Source: JAEXZL01 sp049943125
GTDB lineage: Bacteria; Bacillota; Clostridia; Clostridiales; Clostridiaceae
Assembly (NCBI RefSeq): GCF_049943125.1
Contig: NZ_CP188040.1
Location: forward strand, 930,001 to 994,000
Length of the DNA: 64,000 bases
Reading direction: 5' to 3'
Part shown: one piece after another, positions 55,476 through 64,000 of the stretch
Numbering within the stretch: position 1 is the stretch's first letter
Layout: each line of letters begins with the position of its first letter
Program-made: the position numbers and the translations under genes
The notes under the pieces: generated by a model
Database searches by the model: none
What the model saw: the letters and a program-made list of their open reading frames with translations, nothing else
Told to the model about the DNA's origin: nothing

Positions 55476-57440
55476 TTAAAATATAAAATATCTCATAAAT
55501 AACACAATAAGTGTATAATTGGTAGCCCAATTGATATAGGAATATAAATATCTATGGACATTACGCTCATCAGCTTCTATCTTTACAGCAGGTCCAGCTA
55601 AGGGCAATAAGAGAAGCATGGGAATAAAGTATCTTCCTTGAACTCCATCAATAGTATCCTTACCTACAGGTGTCCAGCCAGCATATAAAGAAGAAAAAAT
55701 AAGCACAGCACCTAATGCAAAAGACATTATCATAAGCAGCTTATATCTTCCCTCTTCTATCGTTTCTACAAAAAAGCTTAAAAGAACAACAACACACAGG
55801 TATCCAAGAATTATGGTAAATGGTAGGGTTAAATCTAACCACCCCATTACTCCTATCATTGACTGTACATAGAATAAAAAGTTATCTACTAAAGTATCTC
55901 TAACAATTTCACTGTAGTAAAGCACATTCCTAATAGCAAACTCAATCTGTTTTCCTGTGTTTACTGCTGGAAAAGGTGCAACGCTGATTGTCAGCTCTGA
56001 ATTTGCATATAAAAGCCATCCCCCTGCAGCTACTACTGCGGTAATTATTGCTCCAATAGCAAAAAAGTATTTAGTTCTACTATTTTTAAAGCTCTCATTG
56101 GGAATCATAAATAATAAAAGGAGCATCGGAAGATATACTATCTTAATTAACACAATAGCAACTGCAATAATATATAAAATAGTTTTATCTCTTATAGCCA
56201 TTGTCTCTGGTTTCTTATAAGCTCTTACACATAATGCTATAAATAAAGCACTGATTCCCATAAGCATAGCGTCAGGAGATAAGGATGAAGCCTGCTGAAG
56301 GACTATAGGGAATAGGGAAATAGTTAATAGTAATTCCTTTCCAAGGGGAATAAGCTTAATAGCTGAATAGATTAAGAAAATCCAAGTAGCAAGATTGAAT
56401 AATTTCCCAAGGAATATTATTCCAAGGGCTGAAAATCCCAAGAGTCTTCCTGTCAACAAACCTAAACTCTGAGGTATGTATTGTATTGGCACATAAACGG
56501 AAGATCCACCAAAATCGTAAAACTCCGTATCCTCTGGCTCCAGATCCATAGAAAAGGCCTCCTTATACCCTGCATAATCTACTTTATTTTCAGGATGAAA
56601 GGCTATATTATAATGTTCTACCTGATAAAGCACCTCTTTTAAGCTTTTAGGCAGGTAATTTCCCACACCTTCAACATTATTAATAGAAACAAGCTTTCCC
56701 GTGCTTATTTCATAGGCTCTAAAGAGATGAACAGGTTCATCGGGTGTTTGAGAAAAAGGAACGAAAAATAAGAAAAACGCCCCGTAAATTATTGAAAATA
56801 ACAAAAATCCATTCTGAACAGTTATAGCATGTTTAGAAAAAATGTAGAATAACCCCAATAATGTAATAGCTAGCAGAGCTATTAAAAATATGTATAGCCT
56901 GGGATAAGTTTCTTTATCATTAACCTTAAAAGTTAGATCTCCTGTTTGCTCAATTCCATTAATATACAGGTTTCCGCTTTTAAGCGTGTCCTCTTCACTC
57001 TTATGAAGGGTTATAGAATTATCCTTATAGCCATCAATAGATTTAATATAAAAATTATAACTTTTACCCTTTGTATTTTCTATGGGCTCAAAGTCAAAGG
57101 TATAGTACTCATTATCTCTTAAAAACTCCGTATCTATAGTTACAGTTCGAAGGTTACTATTGCTTCCTTCTTCCTTTATACCAAACTCCAAGGTGCTCTT
57201 ATTTGTCCTATAATAATTGCTTATAAGCACCTCCACAGAGGTAATTTTATCGGCTTCTGATTTGAAGCTCTGAGTCACTATATCTCCTGCTAGTATTTCT
57301 CCGACAGTACCTGCTGAGGATAGTTGTCCTTGATTTATATATTCCCTCTGGTCTATTATTTTTGATATCACCTCATAAAAAGGATAGCTGATTAAAAAAA
57401 TAAGAATTAAAGAAAATATAGTATTTTTTGATAGCTTCAT
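55476..57440 (-). CDS. DUF2142 multi-spanning membrane protein with an N-terminal beta-rich domain
   Basis: A 654-residue protein. One span (about residues 8-27) is followed by an extracellular domain of about 115 residues (60-175) rich in predicted beta strands. Then come roughly eleven more spans, and the loop sequence PFSQTPDEPVHLFRAYEISTG is typical of DUF2142. DUF2142 proteins resemble GT-C transferases, in which an Asp/Glu in the first external loop (here the PDEP segment) acts with a polyprenyl-phosphate sugar donor. The N-terminal domain is shared with the glycosyltransferase at the right edge of the window (62864-64000): both have a QSF start, EPI-N--G, a FYI-S core and NSITL-KS. ATG 57440 follows GGTGG. 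It lies 16 bases above rmlD. Confidence 0.85.
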   Translation of the reverse strand: MKLSKNTIFSLILIFLISYPFYEVISKIIDQREYINQGQLSSAGTVGEILAGDIVTQSFKSEADKITSVEVLISNYYRTNKSTLEFGIKEEGSNSNLRTVTIDTEFLRDNEYYTFDFEPIENTKGKSYNFYIKSIDGYKDNSITLHKSEEDTLKSGNLYINGIEQTGDLTFKVNDKETYPRLYIFLIALLAITLLGLFYIFSKHAITVQNGFLLFSIIYGAFFLFFVPFSQTPDEPVHLFRAYEISTGKLVSINNVEGVGNYLPKSLKEVLYQVEHYNIAFHPENKVDYAGYKEAFSMDLEPEDTEFYDFGGSSVYVPIQYIPQSLGLLTGRLLGFSALGIIFLGKLFNLATWIFLIYSAIKLIPLGKELLLTISLFPIVLQQASSLSPDAMLMGISALFIALCVRAYKKPETMAIRDKTILYIIAVAIVLIKIVYLPMLLLLFMIPNESFKNSRTKYFFAIGAIITAVVAAGGWLLYANSELTISVAPFPAVNTGKQIEFAIRNVLYYSEIVRDTLVDNFLFYVQSMIGVMGWLDLTLPFTIILGYLCVVVLLSFFVETIEEGRYKLLMIMSFALGAVLIFSSLYAGWTPVGKDTIDGVQGRYFIPMLLLLPLAGPAVKIEADERNVHRYLYSYINWATNYTLIVLFMRYFIF

Positions 57441-57565
57441 AATTTCCACCTAGTCTTATATGTATTCTATATAATTACTCTACTGTATATTTATGCTGTA
57501 AAATCATATGATTACATTATATATGTATTATTAGCAAATTTCAATCAACATAATATACACATAAT

Positions 57566-57607
57566 CAAAAAGAAAATCTACACCAGAAAAGCATACCTGG
57601 TGTAGAT
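57566..57607 (-). terminator. Rho-independent terminator of the ChW-amidase gene
   Basis: On the minus strand ATCTACACCAG pairs perfectly over 11 bp with CTGGTGTAGAT, followed by TTTCTTTTT. It lies directly after the stop at 57612. Confidence 0.93.
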
Positions 57608-57611
57608 CTTT

Positions 57612-59612
57612 TTATTTTAGCTTAACATTCACCTTTAAGGCTTCAATAGGTAAGTTTCTTCCTATGGTGCCTGCTGTATACCCATCACTCACTAAACTTT
57701 GCCAGCCAATATTCCTAATATGTGCCTGATAAGCCACCGTATATTTACCGGCATTAGGTCCTATAAGCCTTATCTCTATAGCCTCTAGATTCTTAGCGCG
57801 TCCAGTGGTACCCACTATGTTATTAACAGCAGTCCATTCCAACCAGCCTATATCTTGAACATGACCTCTATATTCTAGCTGAACACCATGGGGCATATTT
57901 GTTGCAGTTATTTTGAGGGCTTCCATAGTCAATGCTCTTCCCGTTGTTCCTGCTATTTCACCACCTGATACAGGAGCCATCCATCCTATATCCCTTACAT
58001 GAGCCTCATAGCTAATGGTTGGTGCAGGCTGAACCTTTTCGGTTATCTTTATTCTAATAGCTTCAACCTTTTTAGCCTTACCAGTAGTTCCAGCCATATT
58101 ACCATCTATAGCCCAGTCCATCCAACCTATATCCTGTACATGAACCTGATACTGAATGCTGTGCTTAGAAGCAGCCTCGCCTGTAAGCTTTATTTCAAGG
58201 GCTTCGATATTCTGAGCCTTTCCTGTAGTTCCAGCAAGAGCTCCTTCTTGAACCCAATCCTGCCAGCCTACATTAGAAACGTGAGCTCTATAGGTTACTC
58301 CTAATCCACTCATCTGACTCAAGGCTATGTTAAGGGCTTCTATTCCTTTATTTTTTCCTTCAGTTCCAGCCATATCTCCATTAAACACATAGCTTTGCCA
58401 GCCTATATCTCCCACATGAGCCTGATAAGAAACCCCTGTATAGCTTATTGGAGGAAGTGATAGGGCATAGCTATATTTTTCATGTAAGGTTTTAGCTATG
58501 GCCTGAGCCATATTATTTTGAACAAAACCATCGTGGATTTTTAATATATCTATGGGACTAGATATAAATCCTCCCTCTACTAAGGTAGAGGCCATATTGG
58601 TATTTCTAGTTACAAATAAGTTATGGTCCTGTGCCTTTCTGTTGGTAAAGCCTAAGTCTGAAATAATCGGAGCAAGCTTCAGGGATATGTCTCTACCCTC
58701 AACAGCTGGTTGGCTAGGTGTGCTATCGTAGGTTATGCCATCTTTTACATATAAGCCTTCCTGATCAATATTAGGCTTATAGGTACTAAAGTGGGTGCTT
58801 GTCCCATTAGCTGTTGAGGATGTGCTAGAATCATGATGTATACTTATGAAAAATATAGCCTTTGTACTATTAGCCATATCAGTTCTTTCATAAAGCTCTA
58901 AGAACTGATTACCAGTTCTAGTCATCAAAACATCATAACCATAAGCTTCAAGCCTGTCCTTAAGTTTTGTAGCTAGTAAAATATTATAATCAGCTTCTCT
59001 ATAGGTTACACCATTATGAGTCGCAACAGCTCCAGGATCCTTTCCACCATGACCAGGATCGATTATGATGAGCTTTCTGCTATTTGCCTTATCCGATGGA
59101 ACAGCTGTTATCGCTGCACTATTATTAGTTATTGCACTTCTATTTCTACTCAGTGCTTTTTGTTGGGAATTTCCTTCTTTTGTAACCTCAACATAATTTG
59201 TTATAGTTTCATATGTACCATCTTTAAAAGCAGCTTCAATAGCTACTTCATGACCACCTTCATTATAGCTCTCCAGGTTTACTGTAGCTTTAAATTGGTA
59301 GTTCATTATTCCCTGAAAAGTCTTATGCTCCTCTGGGAGTACCTCTAAAGGAATAAGCTCTGCTTCCTGTACATACCTACCATCTACATATACTGAAGCA
59401 GCTTCTACCCCTTCATGAGATAAAATAATTCCTTGAAAATAATATTGTAATCCACCACTGCCCTCTACCTTGTTCAACCCTTGAAGATAGACTCCATTAG
59501 GCTTTGAACCAACTTCTCCTGCACTTATCAAGCTTCCTGGGAAAACAATAAGCTGAAGAAGAACTAAAACACAGCATAAAAATACCGATAGTCTTTTATT
59601 TAATTTAACCAT
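57612..59612 (-). CDS. Secreted N-acetylmuramoyl-L-alanine amidase (Amidase_3) with six ChW repeats
   Basis: A 666-residue exported enzyme. A signal peptide (about 1-31) is followed by an Ig-like or beta-rich domain (about 36-145). The zinc amidase domain (about 180-380) has His188 in DPGHGG, Glu206 in YREADYN, His259 in ISIHHD and the catalytic Glu346 in LVEGGF. Six consecutive ChW repeats (about 388-666) follow, all with the G-W pair and the AGTTG-type core. It should cut the bond between MurNAc and L-Ala of peptidoglycan. It is a single-gene unit with a strong terminator. GGAGG lies before ATG 59612. The order catalytic domain then repeats is the reverse of that in the other two ChW enzymes of the window. 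Confidence 0.94.
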   Translation of the reverse strand: MVKLNKRLSVFLCCVLVLLQLIVFPGSLISAGEVGSKPNGVYLQGLNKVEGSGGLQYYFQGIILSHEGVEAASVYVDGRYVQEAELIPLEVLPEEHKTFQGIMNYQFKATVNLESYNEGGHEVAIEAAFKDGTYETITNYVEVTKEGNSQQKALSRNRSAITNNSAAITAVPSDKANSRKLIIIDPGHGGKDPGAVATHNGVTYREADYNILLATKLKDRLEAYGYDVLMTRTGNQFLELYERTDMANSTKAIFFISIHHDSSTSSTANGTSTHFSTYKPNIDQEGLYVKDGITYDSTPSQPAVEGRDISLKLAPIISDLGFTNRKAQDHNLFVTRNTNMASTLVEGGFISSPIDILKIHDGFVQNNMAQAIAKTLHEKYSYALSLPPISYTGVSYQAHVGDIGWQSYVFNGDMAGTEGKNKGIEALNIALSQMSGLGVTYRAHVSNVGWQDWVQEGALAGTTGKAQNIEALEIKLTGEAASKHSIQYQVHVQDIGWMDWAIDGNMAGTTGKAKKVEAIRIKITEKVQPAPTISYEAHVRDIGWMAPVSGGEIAGTTGRALTMEALKITATNMPHGVQLEYRGHVQDIGWLEWTAVNNIVGTTGRAKNLEAIEIRLIGPNAGKYTVAYQAHIRNIGWQSLVSDGYTAGTIGRNLPIEALKVNVKLK

Positions 59613-59691
59613 TAATCCTCCTTACCCATATTTGATTCAGCAAAAGAATTTATTCCCAGTAATATATTACCATAATTTATAATACTTGTGT

Positions 59692-60555
59692 TTATTTTCT
59701 TAAAGAATTAATTAAAACTGCTATGATAAATCTTAAATTTATCCCCATAAAAACCATCCCCTTAACCACAGATGGATATTTATTATCATAATGTTTATTG
59801 TAAAATATCTTCATTGAGGAATAAAATTCTTTTATTGTCTGCTTTCTTCTTTTATTAAAGGATGCTTTTTTATAGTGAGTTATTACAGATTTAGGATAGT
59901 AGATAATCTTATATCCAGCTTTTATTATCCTATAGCACCAGTCTATATCCTCCCCATACATAAAAAAATCCTCATCTAAGAGACCTACTTTTTCTATAAC
60001 GGAGGAAGGTAAGAGCATAAAAGCTCCCATAATACAATCCACATCACTTATTTCTTCTTCAGAAATATGAGTAAGATGATAGCCTCCAAAAAATTTGCTC
60101 CTCTTAAATAGCTTATCAAGCTTAAGACTATAGGATAAGGAATTCCATGGAGTTGGAAAGCCTCTTTTGCAGGCTTTATCCAGAGTTCCGTCCTTTAAGA
60201 GAATTTTTGCACCCACGGCACCTATACCATCTACTTGCTTTGCAAAAGCAAGAGCAGCATCTATGGCTTTATCGTGTGCTATCGTATCTGAATTTAGAAG
60301 GAGTATATATTCTCCTCTTGCCATCCTGATTCCCATATTATTAGCCCTAGAGAAGCCTAGGTTTTCTTTATTTTCTATAAGAATAATTTTATCTTCAAAT
60401 AACTCCTTTAGGATCTTCGGAGAATTATCTTTAGAGTCATTATCTACTACAATTATTTCATAGCTGTAGCTTTTCACTGTATCAATTACAGAGCTAACTG
60501 CCTTAGCTGTCATCTCTGAGGTATTATAACTTACAATGATTATTGATAAATCCAT
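59692..60555 (-). CDS. Glycosyltransferase family 2, rhamnosyltransferase-like (WbbL type)
   Basis: A 287-residue GT-A transferase with LSIIIVSYNTSEMTAKAVSS, IIVVDNDSKDNSPKIL, ENLGFSRANNMGIRMARGEY, LLNSDT, GAVGAKILLKDGT and DEDFFMYGEDIDWCYR. These are the motifs of the WbbL/RfbF rhamnosyltransferase group. With rmlD five kilobases away the donor may be dTDP-rhamnose, by inference. It is 12 bases below another GT2 gene and the last of a four-gene glycosyltransferase string. Confidence 0.87.
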   Translation of the reverse strand: MDLSIIIVSYNTSEMTAKAVSSVIDTVKSYSYEIIVVDNDSKDNSPKILKELFEDKIILIENKENLGFSRANNMGIRMARGEYILLLNSDTIAHDKAIDAALAFAKQVDGIGAVGAKILLKDGTLDKACKRGFPTPWNSLSYSLKLDKLFKRSKFFGGYHLTHISEEEISDVDCIMGAFMLLPSSVIEKVGLLDEDFFMYGEDIDWCYRIIKAGYKIIYYPKSVITHYKKASFNKRRKQTIKEFYSSMKIFYNKHYDNKYPSVVKGMVFMGINLRFIIAVLINSLRK

Positions 60556-60567
60556 GGTCTATCCCCA

Positions 60568-61524
60568 TCATCCCTTCACCATTACAAATACATTCTTTAT
60601 TAATAAAAGCTGTATTTTTAAATAGTTCTTTATATTTTTAAGTCTAAAGGCCACCTTTTTTGAAGTCTTAATCCCCTTAAACCCTAGTACTATGCCTTCT
60701 TTATAGGCTTTACCTAGTCCCTTTTTATCATAAAATAGGTACTTGATCAAAAATCCAAGGGCAATAAAAGGCAGATTAAATATCAGCTGTAATAGTGGCA
60801 TGTTCTTATATATAACCAAGAAATTATTCTTTGCAGTGAGCCTAGCCTTGAACTGATTATATCTGCTGCCACTGGTAGCGCTACCTACATGGTATACCTC
60901 GGCCTTACTGCAGTATATATTCTTATAACCATGAATCAAGGCTCTATAGCTTAAATCAATATCTTCTAAATAAGCAAAGAAGCTTTCATCAAAGCCGCCC
61001 AGCTCTAAAAGTATAGACTTTCTATAAATAGCAGCACCGGCACAGCTGGAAAATACAGACCTATCCTTAAGCTCATGAGTAGCCTTAGGATTTCCGTCCC
61101 CTCTTTTATAGCTCCAGCCAAAAATATTATACTCATCACCAGCATCATCAATTAACTCTTTTTCATTAAATCTAAGCATTTTACTGCAGCAGGAGAATAT
61201 TTTATTATCTCTTTCTATGCAGCTAACCAAGCTTCCCAGCCACTCTGGAGTGGCTAAGGTATCATTGTTTAGAAGCACCACCAGCTCTCCACTGGCTGCT
61301 TTAGAGCCTTCATTACAGGCTCTGCTAAAACCTAAGTTTTCCTTAAGCTCTATTATTTTAATGTTAGAAGAATGCTCCTCTAGCACCTCAAGACTCCTAT
61401 CCTTTGATCCATTATCTACAACCAATATCTCAAACTCCCTATATTCCTGTTTGTATAGGGAGTTTAAGCAATTATCTAGATAAGCTTCACCATTAAAATT
61501 AGGTATAACAACACTGACCTTCAT
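60568..61524 (-). CDS. Glycosyltransferase family 2, rhamnosyltransferase-like
   Basis: A 318-residue GT-A transferase with VSVVIPNFNGEAYLDNCLNS, ILVVDNGSKDRSLEVL, ENLGFSRACNEGSKAASGEL, LLNNDTLATPEWL and FFAYLEDIDLSYRA. It resembles the next gene but has a longer C-terminus with a hydrophobic stretch (LIFNLPFIALGFLIKYLF) that may hold it to the membrane. Donor and acceptor are not determined. It lies 32 bases below the GT4 gene. Confidence 0.87.
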   Translation of the reverse strand: MKVSVVIPNFNGEAYLDNCLNSLYKQEYREFEILVVDNGSKDRSLEVLEEHSSNIKIIELKENLGFSRACNEGSKAASGELVVLLNNDTLATPEWLGSLVSCIERDNKIFSCCSKMLRFNEKELIDDAGDEYNIFGWSYKRGDGNPKATHELKDRSVFSSCAGAAIYRKSILLELGGFDESFFAYLEDIDLSYRALIHGYKNIYCSKAEVYHVGSATSGSRYNQFKARLTAKNNFLVIYKNMPLLQLIFNLPFIALGFLIKYLFYDKKGLGKAYKEGIVLGFKGIKTSKKVAFRLKNIKNYLKIQLLLIKNVFVMVKG

Positions 61525-61555
61525 TAAACCACCACTTAAATTTATAGAATATAAG

Positions 61556-62860
61556 CTAGCTCTTTAAGAGCTTTTTCAGCTTATTCTTTACTCTCACATA
61601 GTAATATTTTATCATCGCTATTATGGTTTTTTTATAATGTATATTAACCTTATGCCTTTTATCCGCTGAAGTCTTAGGATTCTTGCAAAAGCTCTCCAGA
61701 TCACGGATAACATTTTTCCACCTATAGCTTTCCTTAAGCTTATCTATATTAGCCTTACTTGAAGAGTACAGCTTTTCATCCTCCAACATTGTGAGTATTG
61801 CCTCTGCTATTTCCTCCGGTGCCTTTTCTTCATGGCAGAGACCTATTTCTTCTCTTTCAACCATTTCAGCCATATAGTCCCCTTTTGTTAAGAGCATGGG
61901 GAGATCACACCAGATATAATCTAAAATCCTTGTTCTAAAGGAAAATCTCGTCTCCAGATTATTAAAATAAGTACTTATTCCAATATCCGATTCCAGAAGG
62001 TAGTTCTGCCTCTCCTCATAGGGAACCCAATCATTGAAAAATATAGTCTTATTATATAATGAATAGCTTTTGCTGAGCTCTATGCATTCTTCTGCAGTAG
62101 AGATATCGATAATAGCTGTAGGGTGTCCTATACCCATGAAAAAAAGCTTTATATCCCTTCTCTTTTTGGAGACAATATTCATGGCTTCAATAAGAGATAA
62201 TGGATCAAACCAATTCCATATACCACCACCCCATATTATCACCTTATCCTCTTCCTCAATTCCAGGCCAAACACCCTTCAGCACCCTTTTAGTTTTAACT
62301 GGTGCTTCATTTGGAAGTCCAAAGGGAACTACACCAATTAAAGCATCCATTTTATTATCCTCTACATAGGTAGCTGGATTAACCCTATTAAGGGCTGCCA
62401 GCATTCCCAGCCAATAATCCTTTTGCTTTTCACTGGCACAGATGAAATAATCCCCAAAGGCAAGCTGCTCTAATATTAAGTCTAAATCCGTTTCATGAAA
62501 CCAAAGCCTGGTTTTAAAATCTAAGTTTTTCCTTAACTCTAAATTCTCCAGGGTTATAGGATCATATATATCTACTACTATGGGCTTCTTAAGTTTCTTC
62601 AAAAAAGAATATGCTCTGAGAGCTCTTCCCTGCACCACAATGGAATCTGCATCCCTTGCAGCTATTTTCAGCTCTCTACGAACACCTTTAATTATTTTAA
62701 AGTTGATATTCTTTTCATCTATATCCGTGTTTTTATTAGGTATATATAAGCTTACATCTAAGCTTCTGCTGAGTTCTTTAGCAAAATTATAGTAGCGAAT
62801 ACCCGGTCCTGCCATCTTTTTTGCTATTGTGTCAGGACTTATTAGAAGTACTTTTTTCAT
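61556..62860 (-). CDS. Glycosyltransferase family 4 protein
   Basis: A 434-residue GT-B transferase starting MKKVLLISPDTIAKKMAGPGIR, a start shared with a group of rhamnan/surface-glycan transferases. It has VIIWGGGIWNWFDPLSLIEAM at the domain hinge and NNLETRFSFRTRILDYIW in the donor half. The C-terminal half is closely similar to the truncated gene at 62864-64000, so the two are tandem paralogues, but this one ends in a basic tail (KNKLKKLLKS) instead of the added beta-rich domain. AAGGAG precedes ATG 62860. Confidence 0.87.
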   Translation of the reverse strand: MKKVLLISPDTIAKKMAGPGIRYYNFAKELSRSLDVSLYIPNKNTDIDEKNINFKIIKGVRRELKIAARDADSIVVQGRALRAYSFLKKLKKPIVVDIYDPITLENLELRKNLDFKTRLWFHETDLDLILEQLAFGDYFICASEKQKDYWLGMLAALNRVNPATYVEDNKMDALIGVVPFGLPNEAPVKTKRVLKGVWPGIEEEDKVIIWGGGIWNWFDPLSLIEAMNIVSKKRRDIKLFFMGIGHPTAIIDISTAEECIELSKSYSLYNKTIFFNDWVPYEERQNYLLESDIGISTYFNNLETRFSFRTRILDYIWCDLPMLLTKGDYMAEMVEREEIGLCHEEKAPEEIAEAILTMLEDEKLYSSSKANIDKLKESYRWKNVIRDLESFCKNPKTSADKRHKVNIHYKKTIIAMIKYYYVRVKNKLKKLLKS

Positions 62861-62863
62861 TTA

Positions 62864-64000
62864 CTATCTCCTTAGAAGCCTTTGTAGGAGCTTATATGGC
62901 TTCATTAAAAATCTTAATCTGAAATTTCGTTTCACAATCCAGTTGTTTATATTATTTACATTGGTAAGTAAATCAGCTATATTTCGTTTCATACTCGCTA
63001 GTTCTGAAGGATTTACTCCTCCACTAGACTTTCTTATAACCCTAGCATTATTAATGAGATTTTGTAATTCCTCTATAGATAACTCGGCTAAAGGATCATT
63101 TTCACCATTTAAGGATGGCAGTTCTATACCATCGGCTAGAGGATTTTTAGAAAATATCACCTCAGTCCTGAAGGTTAAGTTTCCAATTTCCTTTTCTTCA
63201 TTCCTAAACATATCACCATAGGTATTTTCTCCGCCGGATTTCCAGAGAGTTATACTATTTCCTACCGTTGCTCCCTGGCTTTCTATATAAAAATAGAATC
63301 GTCGTCCTTCGGAATTAAGTATAGGCTCTATATCAACTCTAAGCCATGTGTTATCCTGTAAATCCTCAGCTCTTACAGACTTTTCAATAATTAATACATC
63401 TGTTTCTCCATCATAAAGCTTGAAGGTTAAGCCATGATTATTCTTTCTTTGATAGGTAGCAACAAATACCTCTACAGCACTTAAATTAGGATATCTGCAT
63501 TTAAAACTCTGACCTATTCTCTCTCCATCTACAAATTCTCCTGTTATAGAATCCCTGGCAGTCTGCTCTATTTCATAAAATCTATCTAAACTAGCTAATA
63601 AAGGCTTCTTTATAGGATTGTCACAAAAGTCTACAAGAGGCTTTGTAACTCTATCCCATTTATAGTCCTCTCTATAAACATTTATATTATTAACACATTC
63701 CTCATAAAAGGCCTTATCATCGGATAATCTTATAAGAGCAATCTTCATTTCCTCTACATCCTCATAAGCTACGGTAATCCCAAGGCCATGCTTCTCTACC
63801 TCCGAAGCAAAGAAATCTCCTTCTGTAGCTATTATTGGAAGCCTTGCCCAGAGGTAATCCAGTATCCTTGTTCTAAAGGAAAACCTGGTTTCCAGATTAT
63901 TGAAGTGACAGCTGACTCCACCGTAGGATTCCATAAGGAAATTTTGTCTATCCTCATAATCTACCCAATCCATGTTAAAGAACACATGGGTGTTAATTAT
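62864..64000 (-). CDS. Glycosyltransferase family 4 with C-terminal accessory domain, 5-prime end beyond the window
   Basis: The frame stays open to the last base of the window, so the start lies outside. The first ~120 residues seen here are the donor half of a GT4 enzyme (FFNMDWVDYEDRQNFLMES, FNNLETRFSFRTRILDYLW), colinear with its neighbour at 61556-62860. A second domain of about 115 residues follows, with GQSFKCRYPNLSAVEVFVA, IEPILNSEGRRFYFYIES and NSITLWKSG, ending with NLTFRTEV. The same domain stands outside the membrane in the DUF2142 protein at 55476-57440. The protein closes with a helical stretch (ELSIEELQNLINNARV) and a basic tail. Having a domain otherwise seen in an extracellular position fused to a cytoplasmic transferase is odd. 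Confidence 0.8.
   Translation of the reverse strand: MINTHVFFNMDWVDYEDRQNFLMESYGGVSCHFNNLETRFSFRTRILDYLWARLPIIATEGDFFASEVEKHGLGITVAYEDVEEMKIALIRLSDDKAFYEECVNNINVYREDYKWDRVTKPLVDFCDNPIKKPLLASLDRFYEIEQTARDSITGEFVDGERIGQSFKCRYPNLSAVEVFVATYQRKNNHGLTFKLYDGETDVLIIEKSVRAEDLQDNTWLRVDIEPILNSEGRRFYFYIESQGATVGNSITLWKSGGENTYGDMFRNEEKEIGNLTFRTEVIFSKNPLADGIELPSLNGENDPLAELSIEELQNLINNARVIRKSSGGVNPSELASMKRNIADLLTNVNNINNWIVKRNFRLRFLMKPYKLLQRLLRR

Noticed and set aside
1..64000. tRNA, rRNA, CRISPR arrays, prophage or toxin-antitoxin genes
   Set aside because: Looked for and not seen: no cloverleaf-like stretch, no regularly spaced repeats, no phage or toxin families among the translated frames.

Overview
The window reads as a piece of a low-GC Gram-positive chromosome, most likely a Clostridium-type bacterium. 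The reasons are the strongly AT-rich sequence, strong AGGAGG-type ribosome binding sites, frequent GTG and TTG starts, and three secreted cell-wall hydrolases carrying ChW repeats (the ~45-residue 'clostridial hydrophobic with conserved W' repeat). Almost every gene lies on the minus strand, so transcription runs from high to low coordinates; only the aldolase at 1374-2252 and an insertion-sequence relic at 26578-27445 are on the plus strand. No rRNA, tRNA, CRISPR array, phage gene or transcription factor was recognised.

Left edge (1-2340): a lipoprotein sugar-binding protein of the ribose type and a divergent class II ketose-bisphosphate aldolase share an intergenic region with a good promoter, a perfect 12-bp palindrome and direct repeats.

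Locus A (2413-26122) is a Wzx/Wzy-type surface polysaccharide cluster. In transcription order it has two tandem membrane UDP-GlcNAc 4,6-dehydratases (PglF/EpsC type), a PglE-type aminotransferase, a PglC-type initiating phosphoglycosyl transferase and a PglD-type acetyltransferase (together the UDP-di-N-acetylbacillosamine route and the priming step). Next come a decayed second acetyltransferase, a glycosyltransferase, a WbpO/WbpP-type pair predicted to make a UDP-HexNAc uronic acid, a PaaK/CapK-like adenylating enzyme, a glycosyltransferase, and a decayed 1.1-kb gap. The locus ends with a glycosyltransferase, a Wzy polymerase, a glycosyltransferase, a Wzx flippase and capE-capF-capG (UDP-N-acetyl-L-fucosamine). 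The capE copy here carries a one-base frameshift.

Between the loci (26123-29052) lie a wrecked IS3-family transposase and a secreted NlpC/P60 endopeptidase with three ChW repeats.

Locus B (29053-47690) is a second Wzx/Wzy cluster. It has its own copies of pglE, pglC, pglD, capE, capF, capG and a third pglF, but a different middle: two glycosyltransferases, Wzy, a GT2, Wzx, and a VioA/VioB-like pair predicted to make an N-acetylated 4-amino-4,6-dideoxy sugar. The two loci therefore look like duplicated ends around different centres, a layout suited to cassette exchange.

Right part (48217-64000) is a cell-wall and glycan-decoration region: a ChW/glucosaminidase, an LtaS-like alkaline-phosphatase-fold enzyme, then DUF2304 protein, polyprenyl-phosphate glycosyltransferase, small DMT-type membrane protein, GT2, RmlD and a DUF2142 multi-spanning protein. 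After these come a ChW/amidase and four glycosyltransferases, the last running off the window. The DUF2142 protein and that last glycosyltransferase share an unnamed ~115-residue domain, the most novel-looking feature of the window.
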